Below the pieces are notes generated by a model. That model was not told the DNA's origin. It did no database searches and worked only from the letters and a program-made list of their open reading frames with translations. The translations under genes and the position numbers were made by a program. From the NCBI RefSeq assembly GCF_016859285.1, contig NC_053401.1, positions 3,938,969 to 4,002,968 on the forward strand: DNA of 64,000 nt. The letters are read 5' to 3'. The stretch's first letter is position 1. Each line of letters starts with the position of its first letter. Source of the DNA: Xiphias gladius. Taxonomy: Eukaryota > Chordata > Actinopteri > Istiophoriformes > Xiphiidae. Shown here one piece after another: positions 1-11,405 of this stretch.

Positions 1-623
1 ACATTTCCTGGAGAGAAACGATGTCGGCGAATTTCTTTCCACGTAAAACTGCCAACGATATGAGCACCAGATAATAACCAAAACTATATTCAGGCCACCG
101 CATGAGAACATATGTTCTCACGTAATACATATTTGTAGTTCAGCCACCACCAGTCTAAATCAGTGGTGGCCTAAATACACTGTATTCACTAAAAAGATAC
201 TTTTTAAAAAAAACCAAATGAGGTTTAAGCTTTCTTCGTTTGTTTTCTTTGAGAAGTGGCTAAGTGTCACGATTCGCTCCAAAACCGTCCCGAAAATACA
301 ACATGGACTGGCATATTTGATGACATGCACCACAACACTCCTCTGCCCATCAAGCTTTTTAAATAAGGGCCAAATCATCCCTTTATGTACCAACAGAGTC
401 TCGGAAAAAAAACTCTGTCCACATTCAATGTGAAAAATCTATCAACATTTGCGGCTTAACAAGTTGCTGTAAAAAAAAAAAAAAAAAGAATTAGCTTTGG
501 TTTCATTGCTTTCCATTCCCTACATTCACTTTTATGCGTCTGTTTTTTTTTTTTTTAATTTTAAAATTTTCTAGTTTCTATGTTGCGGCTGCAGCCATTA
601 TTAAAGTTTCCTCTCGTCCTCAG
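1..623 (+). other. kin last intron, partial
   Basis: This stretch precedes the kin terminal exon and ends in its polypyrimidine tract. It is AT-rich with poly(A) and poly(T) runs near 470-486 and 544-556. I see no second coding exon, RNA gene or clear repeat in it. Confidence 0.5.
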
Positions 624-683
624 GGTCAACAGAAAGGGAAGAGAGTGGACGTCGCCTATGAAGATTTCTCAAAACTGGCCTGA
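624..683 (+). CDS. kin: kin (KIN17 DNA/RNA-binding protein), terminal coding exon, partial gene
   Basis: Seen: a pyrimidine-rich acceptor ending cctcag at 618-623 is followed by a 19-codon frame ending in TGA at 681-683. The peptide ends RVDVAYEDFSKLA. Known: human KIN17 ends in the closely similar RVEGIQYEDISKLA, the tail of its C-terminal KOW/SH3-like module. KIN17 is a nuclear zinc-finger protein that binds curved DNA and RNA and is linked to replication and the DNA damage response. Context: KIN is the next gene beyond ITIH2 in human and points towards it, which is also the arrangement here. Upstream exons lie beyond the left edge; I could not find the preceding exon within 1-620. The exon is short, so identity rests on the C-terminal match plus synteny. 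Confidence 0.8.
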   Translation, partial: GQQKGKRVDVAYEDFSKLA

Positions 684-861
684 ACCGAAAGACCCCCCCG
701 CCCCCCCGGTTTTAACCTCAGGCATCCATTTTTTTTTTTCCTGTGGGACTCTACTGTGTCAGAGTTACTTCCCCATGATTCACCTGTACATATACATATC
801 CCACCGTGCATTTCCAGTGAGGCGTCACAGAAAAACACAGAGCAATGAGTTCAATTTGTTT

Positions 862-867
862 TTTATT
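862..867 (-). terminator. itih2 poly(A) signal candidate
   Basis: TTTATT on the + strand reads AATAAA on the - strand, about 200 bp after the itih2 stop codon. Cleavage would fall near 840-850, inside the predicted kin 3'UTR, so the two convergent genes would overlap at their 3' ends. Confidence 0.45.
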
Positions 868-918
868 TTGTATGAATATTCAAGCTGATCTTAACATTGC
901 AGATGTAAATTTTCTCCA

Positions 919-924
919 AATAAA
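919..924 (+). terminator. kin poly(A) signal candidate
   Basis: Canonical AATAAA lies 236 bp after the kin stop codon on the + strand, so cleavage would fall near 935-945. A second AATAAA-containing stretch at about 1013-1018 could serve as a later site. Confidence 0.5.
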
Positions 925-1069
925 CTCAACAAAAGTGACCTCTGGTGTTCTGTGGAACCTAATCGGTGAAGAAAAGCCTATTGATTAAATGATTCACGAA
1001 GAAAAAAAAATTGAATAAAATGTGAGGGGAAGTGACACAGAGGGGGTACTTGAATGCGTCTCTGTCTGT

Positions 1070-4000
1070 TCAGAGCGCCTGAAGGAAGCTGGTGAGATTT
1101 GGGACGATGTAGTCGGTGTAGTGGCCGTCGATGAAGCCCTTCCCGCTGTTGTGAATGAACCAGCAGTAGACGTTGGAGCCGCGCCTCTTATCACGCCGGT
1201 AGTCCTTCTGCCAGCCCCTAAACACGCACACACAGAGACAAGAGCTCATGGGTACGATGAGAACTCGGTTTGTTCAGGAGTCGGTTCTATGCAAATTGCT
1301 GCAAGACGTACCTGGTGACCTGCAGCTTGTTGCCCTTCACCTCCATGGTGGCCTCCTTCTTCAGGGGGTCGACCCCTTCGTGGATGTCGTACACGCGCAC
1401 CTCAGGCTCTCTGGAGAACTGCCCTGTGAGATCACACCACACACGTTTTAAGCCTCAAACCTACCACTTTATAAATAAGGTAAGTTTCGGGGTTAGACAC
1501 TGGTAACACCTGCATTAAAACCCGATCCATCCCGTCATTAGAGCCCGCTAATTTTCTGGCCTTACCTATCCTGTATTCACTTTAAACCTGTTACAGAGGC
1601 TTTTCTACCTCAACCAGAATACACACATTATATGACTTCTCTGCCGGCAGCAGAATTTCCTCCATGCTCCATTTTCTATCATTTCATCCCCACTTGTGTA
1701 TTTACATGTTATGAATGCACAAGATTTCTGCTTTAAATCTTTCAATGATACAAAAACTACCCTTTAAAAGTAATAAAATAACATCAAAAAAGTAAAGACT
1801 TTTTTTTTCTTAAATGAACGCAGTTGATTGCAGTTCGCAGAGTCATTGTTCTATTAAGAAGATATTCAGGCTTGAATTGAGGTACGCTCGATTAACAGTT
1901 AGCTCTCTCCGGGCTTCAACCCCTTTTCCCAAATTAAGATTTTTTTTTTTTTAGGCCCTACTCTTGGTTTACCAAAGCCCCGGAGGCTGGTGAGTGTTTC
2001 ACCACCACGGAGACCTTACCTATGAGCCCGTGCACCAGAGGGGAGTACCGGTTGTTGTTGGGAATGTAGATACCGAGGAAGTCAACATTGACGGGATTTT
2101 TCTTCCACACACGGTGAAGCAAAACCATCACCTGGATGTTGTTATTTACTGTGACGGTAACGTGAGAGTCCTTCACAATGGAAATCCTCACCCTGAAACA
2201 CAGAAACGTGACCATGTGAGACCACAAGGACCCGGGTGTAAAGGCAGTGAGTCGGACGCCGTGTTTAAAGGCTGGACGGTTACCCATCCTGTGTGATTTC
2301 AGCCGTGGCCCCCCAGGTGAAGGAGTGGTTGTTCCTGCCGTCGGTCATGCCGATGCCGTCGGTGCCGACGGTCACGCTGACCCCATCGGGCTGGTAGTAG
2401 ACCGAGATGGTGCCGAAGTAGTTGTTGAGGCGGTTTCTGTGCACCTGCTTTGAGCCGATTAGCTGACCGTTCACCACCACACCTTCGGGGACAGGAGGGG
2501 AGGTTAGAGAGCAGGGGCGACCCAGGAAATACGGGGTACACTTCGTTCAGAAAGTCAAGCGTTGAGTATCAGGTGAAAATAAAGTATCTCTACCTCTAAA
2601 GCTCACTAATTAACACATTATGTTTATACTTTTTTAAAAATCTGATCCGGAAACCAGAGTCTAAAAAGGACAAGTTGTGGTTTTACCGAGGGGGTTTTCA
2701 GCACCGGGCTATTTCTTGGCCAGGTGCAGTGACTGCCTCTGCCCGTCGACTCCAGGACCTCATTGGGATATTAAGCTTGTCTTAACTCTCGGCAAGACAG
2801 CCGATAAGCATAGTTCCCAAAATGTTGAACTATCCCTTTAATCCTGCTAAACTGTGGGATAACCGGCAAAAATTGGTGGACAGATGGACGGACTTCCTCT
2901 AAACCCTGTTCCTACGTGGATCTCCCTCCCGCGTCCCAGGGAAGCCCCGTTTTCTGTCAACCTTTTCTCCCCTTCACCGACGGCCATTATGAGATGTTTC
3001 AAAAGCTTGGGGTCGGCTTGCTGCCAAAGGAACCGCACCCGCTTTTTTTTCGTGCTGTAAAGGAAAACCCCCGCAGATGGATACAAAAAAAAAAAAAGCA
3101 AAGTGGAAAACGATCAAAACGTCCACACACTTACCTCCAATGCAAGAAGACTGCTTTTACTGTCCAGGCCCTTTTGTCACATGGACATCACGAAGGCTTA
3201 TGTGCAACGGATCTAAGTATATGCACGGTCTTATCCTGTTTTCTGTACTGTAAAGTAACAATGCGTGTTTCCCTCCAAATTCAGTGTCATGGCAAAATTG
3301 CACGGGGGGCCTGCAAAGTCTAAAAAAATAGAAGAGATTTGCGTATAAAACAGAACCTTGTAGAGGTTCAGTAAAGCCCAGTACCTGTTCCAGTGTCAGA
3401 CACCAGGTTGAGAATATGACCAGGTTTGGAGTCGATGTTGAAGCAGACGTCCAGGTTACTTCTGGGCAGGTGGATGATGAAGTGTGGGTCGTTGTCCACT
3501 GGATGGGAGACACTGAGCTTGTTACACACTGAGCGCCGTTCATATTTAAACACCCCAGCCGAGAAGACTCGCCGCGGTGGCCTGAAAGCCACCGGAAGAG
3601 CGTGTGTGTGCGTGTGTTACCTAAGTTGACCTGCTGGGGCAGAGCCCACTCCTCCGGACCCTTCTCGGCCTGACTCGGCGGGGCCGGAGTCGTCATCTGG
3701 ACCCAGGGTGGAGGCTGGTAGACGACTCGCACTGGAGAGTGGCCACTGGATGCTGAGCCCCCTCCTACTCCCACTCCTACATGCAGGTGAGATAACACAG
3801 CACATTATGATTTTAGATGCGTTTTAAGTTTTGTCCTTCTTTTTTTGTTTCATACGTGGTTTAATTACTTGTTTACTGGGGGGTTTTTTCCGCCCTCCCT
3901 TTACCGTACAGTGTCTGTTGGGGTTAGTGTAACATTATACCGCCTTCTGGCGGGCACCTGAGCAGCAGCCGTGCTTCGGGTCCTTCGGGGAGTCGGCCAG

Positions 4001-7000
4001 CAGCCTCTCCGTGGCGTCCTCGCTCTCCACCAGCAGCGCGGTGAGCGGCGTGACGAACTGATGCTCCACGGCCAGGGACATGATCCTCTGGGTGATCTTC
4101 CTCTTCTTGGCCGCTGTCGGAGCCAGAGACCTGCGGCGGAGCCACACTGCAACGGTTAAATACTGACAACACCACAAGTTTAGTTTAGTTTCTACAAAGT
4201 ACAAACGTTTTCTGACAGAGGTTTGACTTGGACTCATGACTGAGGGCCCTTAGTATTATTTGGTGTTTTCTTCCTAAGTAAAATCAGGTCACTTTTCCAT
4301 GGTAAGAGACGTTTTTTTGTTCATTTATTTCCAGTCATGGATCTTGCTTCTTCCCTGTATTCTGAATTTTCTTCTTATCAACCTGGCATGTTTCCGTATG
4401 TTTCTCGTATTGAAATATACAGAGCGATTGGTCACTCTGCATGCCCTCGAGCCTCTCACCTCTCAGAGATCAGCTGTTTGATGGTGATGTAGGCCCACAG
4501 CTGCCTGGCGAAACCCGTGAACGAGTGCTGCTGCTTGGCCAGCTCGGCGTCCAGCTCCGCGGTGTCGGCCTCTGTCTCCAGGGTGATGTCAATACGGTCC
4601 TGCGGGACGAGATTCATGCCATGACCTTGAACCCCCAACCTCTGCATGTGCGTTCACGTGAAACATACGTTCTCCCGATTTGGTTGGTCAGCCCTCGCCT
4701 CCCCCTGAGATGGAGATCTTTCAACATCACACATCATGCCTCAGGGAAAGCTCAGGAATTAAATAAACTGGGGGCTACTCCAAACCCATAGGACTCCAAA
4801 GTCAAGGAAAGATGGAAGTTGAGAACTGGGGTCTTTCGGTCTGGTCTACATGAGGCTAACTTGACTTCTTTAGTGCACGAATTAAGGCAGTGATCCCCAA
4901 ACTTTTTTGGCTTGTGAAATGAAGCAGCGTCTCCTTGTAACCCCCTTTTCACAGGCTGCCATGTCGGCGAGTCGCGAGTTGTTCAACCAGCGAGAACTGT
5001 TCAACTCTGAACGTCTCAGACTGCTTTATTTGAACGAGTGCGGGTAAACCTGGAGATGTTCACCTACCTGGCATTTCACAAGGAAAAAAAAAACCCCTGT
5101 AACCCCCCCGGGTTCGGAACCAGTGAATTAGTAACGCGGAGAATAATGTGTTCTAGGCCAAGTTCCCTCAAGTATAACGACGCAAACGTGGCTGTAAGCG
5201 TATGGTTGTGTGTCACACTCACGGCAGATGCAGTCGTGAAGCTGGTCAGCGTGTTGCTCTCAGACGGGAGCACCTTCCCGGCCACCACCAGCTCTGAGCC
5301 GCTGAAGTATTTGTCGAAGCGGTTCTGGGTGACGTCGGACACCGAGTCCTCCGGGAACTGGATGGTGATTCTCCTCAGCAGCGGAGAGGAGACCTGGCTG
5401 TAAAACATCTGTGGGGGAGGGGGGGAGAACCTGAGGTGGTACTGTATGAAGGTTAGGGGGCGTCCTACAAAATAAAACCCTAAACCTGGTCTTATTGTAG
5501 CTGCATGTAGACTGGAGATTTTTGTCTTTTGTTTAACACTGTTTTCTACATATAACTGCACTTGCAGTATATCTTGTTGTGTTGTTGTTGTGTAATTATA
5601 TCTCATTTGCATCAGTTAAAAGAATTCCATCAGAAAATATCTTTTTTTTTTTTTTTTTACGAATAGAAGCAGAACATACGATGCACGGAGTTAATTCTTC
5701 TGTCATAAAGGAAACAAAGATGTTGCAGAGTTTCGGTTTTGGTTGAGAAGGAACGAAGAGAAAGAGCTGAATGATGCTAAGCTGGACGCTGTCGTACCCG
5801 TAGCTGCTCTGCAGCGTCGTGGTTAGCGTAGATCCTCTGAGCCATGCCCCTGTTCTCCATGGCGACGCGTTCCAGGAAGTCATAGTCCACGTCAAAGCCG
5901 ATGCCCAGTGAGAAGAGAGAGAACTCCTCCCTCATCACTCGCTTCACATTCTTCTGGATGGTGCTGAGTTTGATCTCTCCTGCAGAGGGGAAGTTCATGG
6001 TGGTTCAGCTCTTTCCATTTAAAAAAATCATCTTCAACAGCATCTTAAAGGCCCAAGGGCTGATTTTACAAACTTTGCACCTTCAGTGCCTAAAATGTTG
6101 GTGTTAAAGGACCATATTAGTGGGGTTTTTTGGAAGTTCTAACTTGTTAACCACGTATCATGTACATTTTATATTACTGAAAATTACATTCAAAAACCCT
6201 CAGACACTCCCGCATCCTTTCGCAGAATAGCGAGCAGCAGCGTAAATGTAGTCCTTGTTTGTAGTAAATGAGATTAAACATGCAAAATCACTGGCACTGA
6301 ATGGTCCTTTAAAACGTGTTCTCACCACCCTTTGACAGTAGGAACGGGGATTTTTTTATGGGTGGATGAGCGTCTAAAACCCCGACAAGATTAATTTAAG
6401 TTGGTCGACAGGACCAATCTAAAATGTTTCATAATAAGAGTCATGAATAAGTCGGTGAGTCTTACCCACGGTGGGATCGCCATCAGAGACCAGAATGATC
6501 ATGGAGACGGAGCGGGAGTCAATTATCCCCTGAGTGGACGCCCTCACCAGCATCTGAACTGCTCTCATCAGTGCCTCGTTGATGTTGGTGCCTGGGGTCA
6601 AAGGTCAGTAAAATGCAGCCGAGCACAACCATGTCAGAGAGACTTCCAAACGGTCATTGTTTTTTATTTAAGTGTATTTTCTCATTTTACCATGATGCCT
6701 CACCTCCACTGGGTCTGATGGTCTGGATGTATCTCTTGGCATCGGCGACCTGAATAGACAAGGCAGGGACCAGCTCCTCGCTCCAGCAACGCACGTTGTG
6801 GTTGAAGTCAACGATGTTGAAGTGATCGTCGATGGTCAGGTCGTCCAAAATAGCCTGCATGGCCTCCACTGTCTGTGGGAGGAGTTTGGAATTAGATACA
6901 CTCCGCAGAATGGCCACACGGCGGCAGTGTTTTACAAGGGAGCGACCAAGTGAGTGAACCGCCGGAGGGGTCAAAGTGCAGAGAAACGCATCTGTAAACA

Positions 7001-10000
7001 ACCATGGCTTACTTGCTTCATCTTGACCCCCCACATGGACCCGCTGACGTCAATGACGAACACAATGTTTTTGGGAAGCGGGGAGAGGTTGGACGGAGCG
7101 AAGAACTGGACAAAGTAGCCATCCGAGACCTGGAGGAGACAGTGGAAGCTTGAGTGGCAGACGTCTGCGAAACCCCCCCCTAGCTCTACTCGAGCTGAAT
7201 AAATACACAGACTCGGATGGTTAAGTAGGCGATACCTGCAGCTCCCCGGCATTGCTGTCCCTGTTCACATCGTATGTGACAGTAAAGATGCCATCTATGG
7301 CACTGCCGGTGCAGTTGCCGCACGTCCTCTGCTGCTGTAGGTCGGGCTTGAAGACAATATGAGCCTGGGGACACAGACGCAGCGCATGGTACGACTGTTT
7401 AGACAAGCAGGTGGGGGAAAAAAATGGCTGCCGTCTGGGGTATGTTTCTGGCCCACGTGCGCGTGTTCTTTAAATATTTGTTAATTTGCGTAATATCTCA
7501 AAAGCTACCAAACAGACTTCAGTGGTATTTGGTGGAAAAATTGATCATCAATCAAGGAAGATAAGATTCATTGTGGTGGAAATAGCGCCATCATGTGGCC
7601 ATTCATAACAAAAACTTTACACTTTGGCAAAATACTAAAAAAAAATTGACGCATGAATGAGTTTCTTGGTTCAAGTCAAACCTTTCAGTACAGGCCACTC
7701 TTATTTTTCCACAAAATGCTCCACACAATTTTTTTTTTCAGCACTCCTGCTACAAAAATTCCATCCAAACTGATTTTTTTTGACAAGCCCAAAAAAAAAA
7801 AAACCGTTTGTATATTTTCCGGCACTGAAACAAACAAACTCAATGAATTGTGTGGCGTTGCCAGAGGTACTGAATCCCCGTGTGTTTCCAGTATTACCTT
7901 GTTTTTGGTTGTTGTAACTCTGATGAGCTCCCCGAACTGTAGCCCGAGGGTGTTTGGTGTTTGTACCCTGGAAATTCCCCTTGGCTCAAAGATGTACACG
8001 TCCACCTAAAGACAGACTGGGTCAGGGACGGCGGCAAGAGCGCGCACAGGCGTGCGGAGACACACAGACCGCATGGCGTCGTATCCTTACCTGGAACTGC
8101 GGCACCAGCCTCCCTGGCTGCAGGTACAGCAGGTGCTCGTAGAGACCCAGCCGCCTTTGTATCATCTCCTGGTAGTGGAGCTCAAACTCGACGTTACTGC
8201 CGGCGGGAACGTGGACCTCTGTCTTAAAGGTCTCCATGTCCTGGGAATTAGCCCTGTAAAGCAGAAATATCTCAGTCTCTGTGAGGCTGCGGAGTTCTAC
8301 AGGGGACTTAGGTCCGGGAGGCTGGTCCGGTACCTGACGATGCCTGCTGCCTTGCCTCTGGCTCTGGCCTGAGCGTACAGGCTCCTGGCTACTGTCTTCT
8401 CCTTCACGGAGCCCAGGAACGTCATCCCGTTCACATTCCTGCGACAGAGAGAGCGAAAAGGTTAGGACGGTACGCATCCCGGCGTTCGGGCTTTCGGCGC
8501 TGTGTGGACCTTTCGGCGCTCACATGGTGAAGTTGGTGATGAAAGCTCGTTTGGGGATCTGGACGTTGAAGCTGACGCTCTCAGCTTTGGAGCCCGAGTT
8601 GACCACCAAGCTCTTGACGGTGGTGTGGGCGAAGCGGGACGTGATGCGGCTCTCCACCTTGTAGCTCTTGACTATGATACCGTCTCCACGGATGGCCTGT
8701 GCAGGTGTGAACAGAAAGGACAAGGATTTGGGGGGGTCTTTTCTGACATTTATGAGCTGTCTCTTTCTTGGAATCCTTTATATCTCTGACCCTGGACGTC
8801 TCTCTTGTCTCTGGGTTTAGGGACTTGTTTCCTTTTATGACTTGGCTTTGACGTGTCTTCGTCTTGGACACCCCTCGATTTACTCTACTTTTTCCCACCT
8901 TTCTTTTGAAGCGATGTCTTTACCATAACTGAACATGCCGGTTGCCTAGCGACCTCAAGGTAATGAGAAGACTATTTTACAGTAATCTCGATTACAGCTG
9001 GGTTTCCTCTGGTCACAGTCCTGAATTGGTCCTGACCCTGTTTGGAACTGGTCTAGACTCGAATCCGACTGCCCTTAAGTACATGAATCAATTACCACAT
9101 TAATTACATGAATGTTTAGGGATTATCGTGCAGAGAACGTGTGACGAGATTCGATTTTTATCCCTAAAAAACAGCTTAAATGGTTTTTTTTTGGGGAATT
9201 CACACAGTTTATTCGATATTCTTAGTCTTGGTAACAGCTCAGTTTATTCTAGTCTTAGTGTTGAGTTGGTCTGGACCCTCTCGGACCTGGTCTTGTGATT
9301 TGACTCGGACGTACCCTTTTGAGCGTGCGTCAAGTATGGTTGCTCTGTTTTAAAGTGCTCCACAGAGTCCAACTCTCTGTTTGCATGGACTCAAATTTGA
9401 AAAACAAACATTTTGTCATAGTTTGTGACGATATAAAGGCAAACATATATATATCTATATATAGATATATAGATATGTATAGATATATAAAAACTTGATA
9501 AAACCACAAAATAATGCAGCCAGCTTCACGTGACTGTCCCACTAATGTGATTTCTCTGAAGGACAGACAGAAAAAAGGGAAGCAGAGCGGGATTAGTGGC
9601 GAACAGAGTCAATAACCCGTCAGTCATGGGAATCTCTTCAAACAGCAGCACATTGATTCTCAGATAAGGTTCAACTCTGTCACAGTGGAGAGGGCTGGGA
9701 CAGCGGGCCGCGAGTCATACTTCAAAGTCTTCCTGCTCCTCGCTGGTCAATATCGCTCTCTGGAACACACACACACAGATACACACAGTAATCATCAACT
9801 TCACACTGTCTTAATCTGGTCTCTGAGCAGGTCACGAATCACAAATTGTTGTTATTAAGTTGGAGATGATGCGGGATCACAATCGGGGCCAGGGGCAGTT
9901 TTGTGATGTTTGCGATTTGTGATGTCCTGTTTATTCTTGTGCAGTCGGTGAGACTGAATTCAACGGGGGATCTATGCCACTGCGACTTCAGTGAGAAAAA

Positions 10001-11405
10001 GTAAAACCCCGAATTCATGCTCTGTGTTATACAGTTAGACGTGTGCAGAAGTAACAAGAAGTCCGGGTGCCTGGCAGAAGGTCTCACCTTGTGTCTCTCC
10101 CGACGGTCCTGTGGGGCTGACTGGTGGAAGAGAGAAAAAGCGCCGGATGAAAATTGAGAATTAACCTTTGTGCTGATTAGATCTGGTGAAGCGAACAACA
10201 CAATTCCGGAAAAAGTTGCTTGTGTTTTTTTTTTTTCTTTTACGAGCTTCAGGGATCCAACGATATTGACTCGTCTGGAGTACAAAAGAGTGGGCTTGTA
10301 AGTGAGGTCAAAGGTCGGGGCAAAACTTTCCGAAACTAATGCATAAACAAGAAGGAATGATGAAAATCACGCTTGTTTAAACTACTGAGGTGAAGAAGGC
10401 AGTTTTTGTTTTACTGTTTTTGCAGAAATTCAGGGACTAGATGCCTGTAGAATGTTGCGTGATTAACAAAAGAGAAGAACTTCAGAGATCAAAAAATATC
10501 GACTAAATGATGAAACATTAGGCTTCAGTCACGCAAAGGTGAATTTTTCTAAGGGAGTGTCAAGGGTCGAAGGTTGAGGAAAGCATTTTTGGATTTAATC
10601 TTTAAAAAGTAATACTTGCATGGGCAGGAAAGATTTGAAAATCAGGTTTAAGCAGCGAAAACTCATCAATTTTGTATTTTTTCCGCAGCAGCTCAGGGAG
10701 CAGTTACTTGTGTCTTTGGAGCAATTAAAGAGCATTTTAAAAGAGCATTTGTAAAAGGCAGAATAAATGAGATCTTAACAAGTTGCATGCATGATGAAAA
10801 ATTAGCTGTCTGCCATTTAAAAGTGAGGGGTTTTTTTTAAAGTGACTTTTTAAAGTCAGGTCAAGCCTTTAGATAAAACAAACTAATATAAACACAGAAA
10901 GGATTGCTCCTGCAATACTTGCGAAATTTAGGAAGTACAATTATTCTCTTCTAATTTTTGTCTCAATTTCACTTCTCATATTTATTGATTTGAAAAATCA
11001 TTAAATCCCATTTAAAAAAAAAAAAAAAAACACAAGAAAGTTTTGGCTTCTTGTCAGGGATTAAAATAAGGCCGAACACCAGCGATAAATGCAAAATCTA
11101 TTCATACGCATCAAAATATAAATGTATATTCTGACTTTCTTTCAGTTCATAAAACACAACCAGTTTGTTTCTTACTTTGATTTAAGAACAATATCAATCT
11201 GGTGCAGATGGTTAAGCTCTATTCTGTAAATAAAAAGTGGCATAAACAGAGTTTTCCAGAGATTTCACACCCCCCCCCCTCCAGTCCCAGTTTACACCCT
11301 CCAACTCACCCTCTCGTCCTCCCATTCTCCATCTATCACAAACTCAAAGCAGCGGCCCTGGTGGAGGAGCAGGAGCCCCAGAAGCAGCAGCAGCAGACGC
11401 CTCAT
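1070..11405 (-). CDS. itih2: itih2: inter-alpha-trypsin inhibitor heavy chain H2, complete, 21 coding exons
   Basis: Secreted plasma/matrix protein whose mature chain is esterified to the chondroitin sulfate of bikunin and moved onto hyaluronan. Exons (high-low): 11405-11310, 10121-10089, 9759-9721, 8696-8524, 8438-8334, 8253-8091, 8005-7898, 7364-7236, 7129-7013, 6872-6704, 6591-6466, 5979-5798, 5408-5223, 4599-4460, 4130-3958, 3776-3621, 3498-3385, 2482-2284, 2192-2020, 1423-1312, 1217-1070. All introns are GT-AG and the join is 2841 nt (946 aa, the human ITIH2 length). Residues 1-19 are a Leu-rich signal peptide. A basic propeptide site (RRERHKR) ends near 44. The VIT domain covers about 56-185. 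The vWA domain has an intact MIDAS (D309-V-S-G-S) and [12 protein letters not shown] at 702-705 is the conserved cleavage and ester-linkage site, with Asp702 becoming the mature C terminus. The C-terminal ITIH domain includes [11 protein letters not shown] and [15 protein letters not shown], which point to ITIH2 rather than ITIH1/3/4. The start is the only ATG giving a signal peptide. Confidence 0.96.
2575..2840. repeat. Dispersed repeat family 1, copy a (itih2 intron 17)
   Basis: This contains blocks I recognise from a common teleost interspersed repeat, such as ctaaagctcactaattaac, acaagttgtggttttac and ctatttcttggcc. Its right end (about 2814-2840) is the inverted complement of the left end of the copy at 15321, which fits an element with terminal inverted repeats. 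The family name is not certain. Confidence 0.6.
9420..9492. repeat. AT-rich palindromic microsatellite in itih2 intron 3
   Basis: Alternating ATATAT/ATAGAT blocks (core 9446-9491) are largely self-complementary and can fold back. No coding content. Confidence 0.6.

Noticed and set aside
1-620. A second kin exon upstream of the terminal one
   Set aside because: None of the open frames here resembles the KIN17 KOW domain, and splice signals with a fitting frame were not found.
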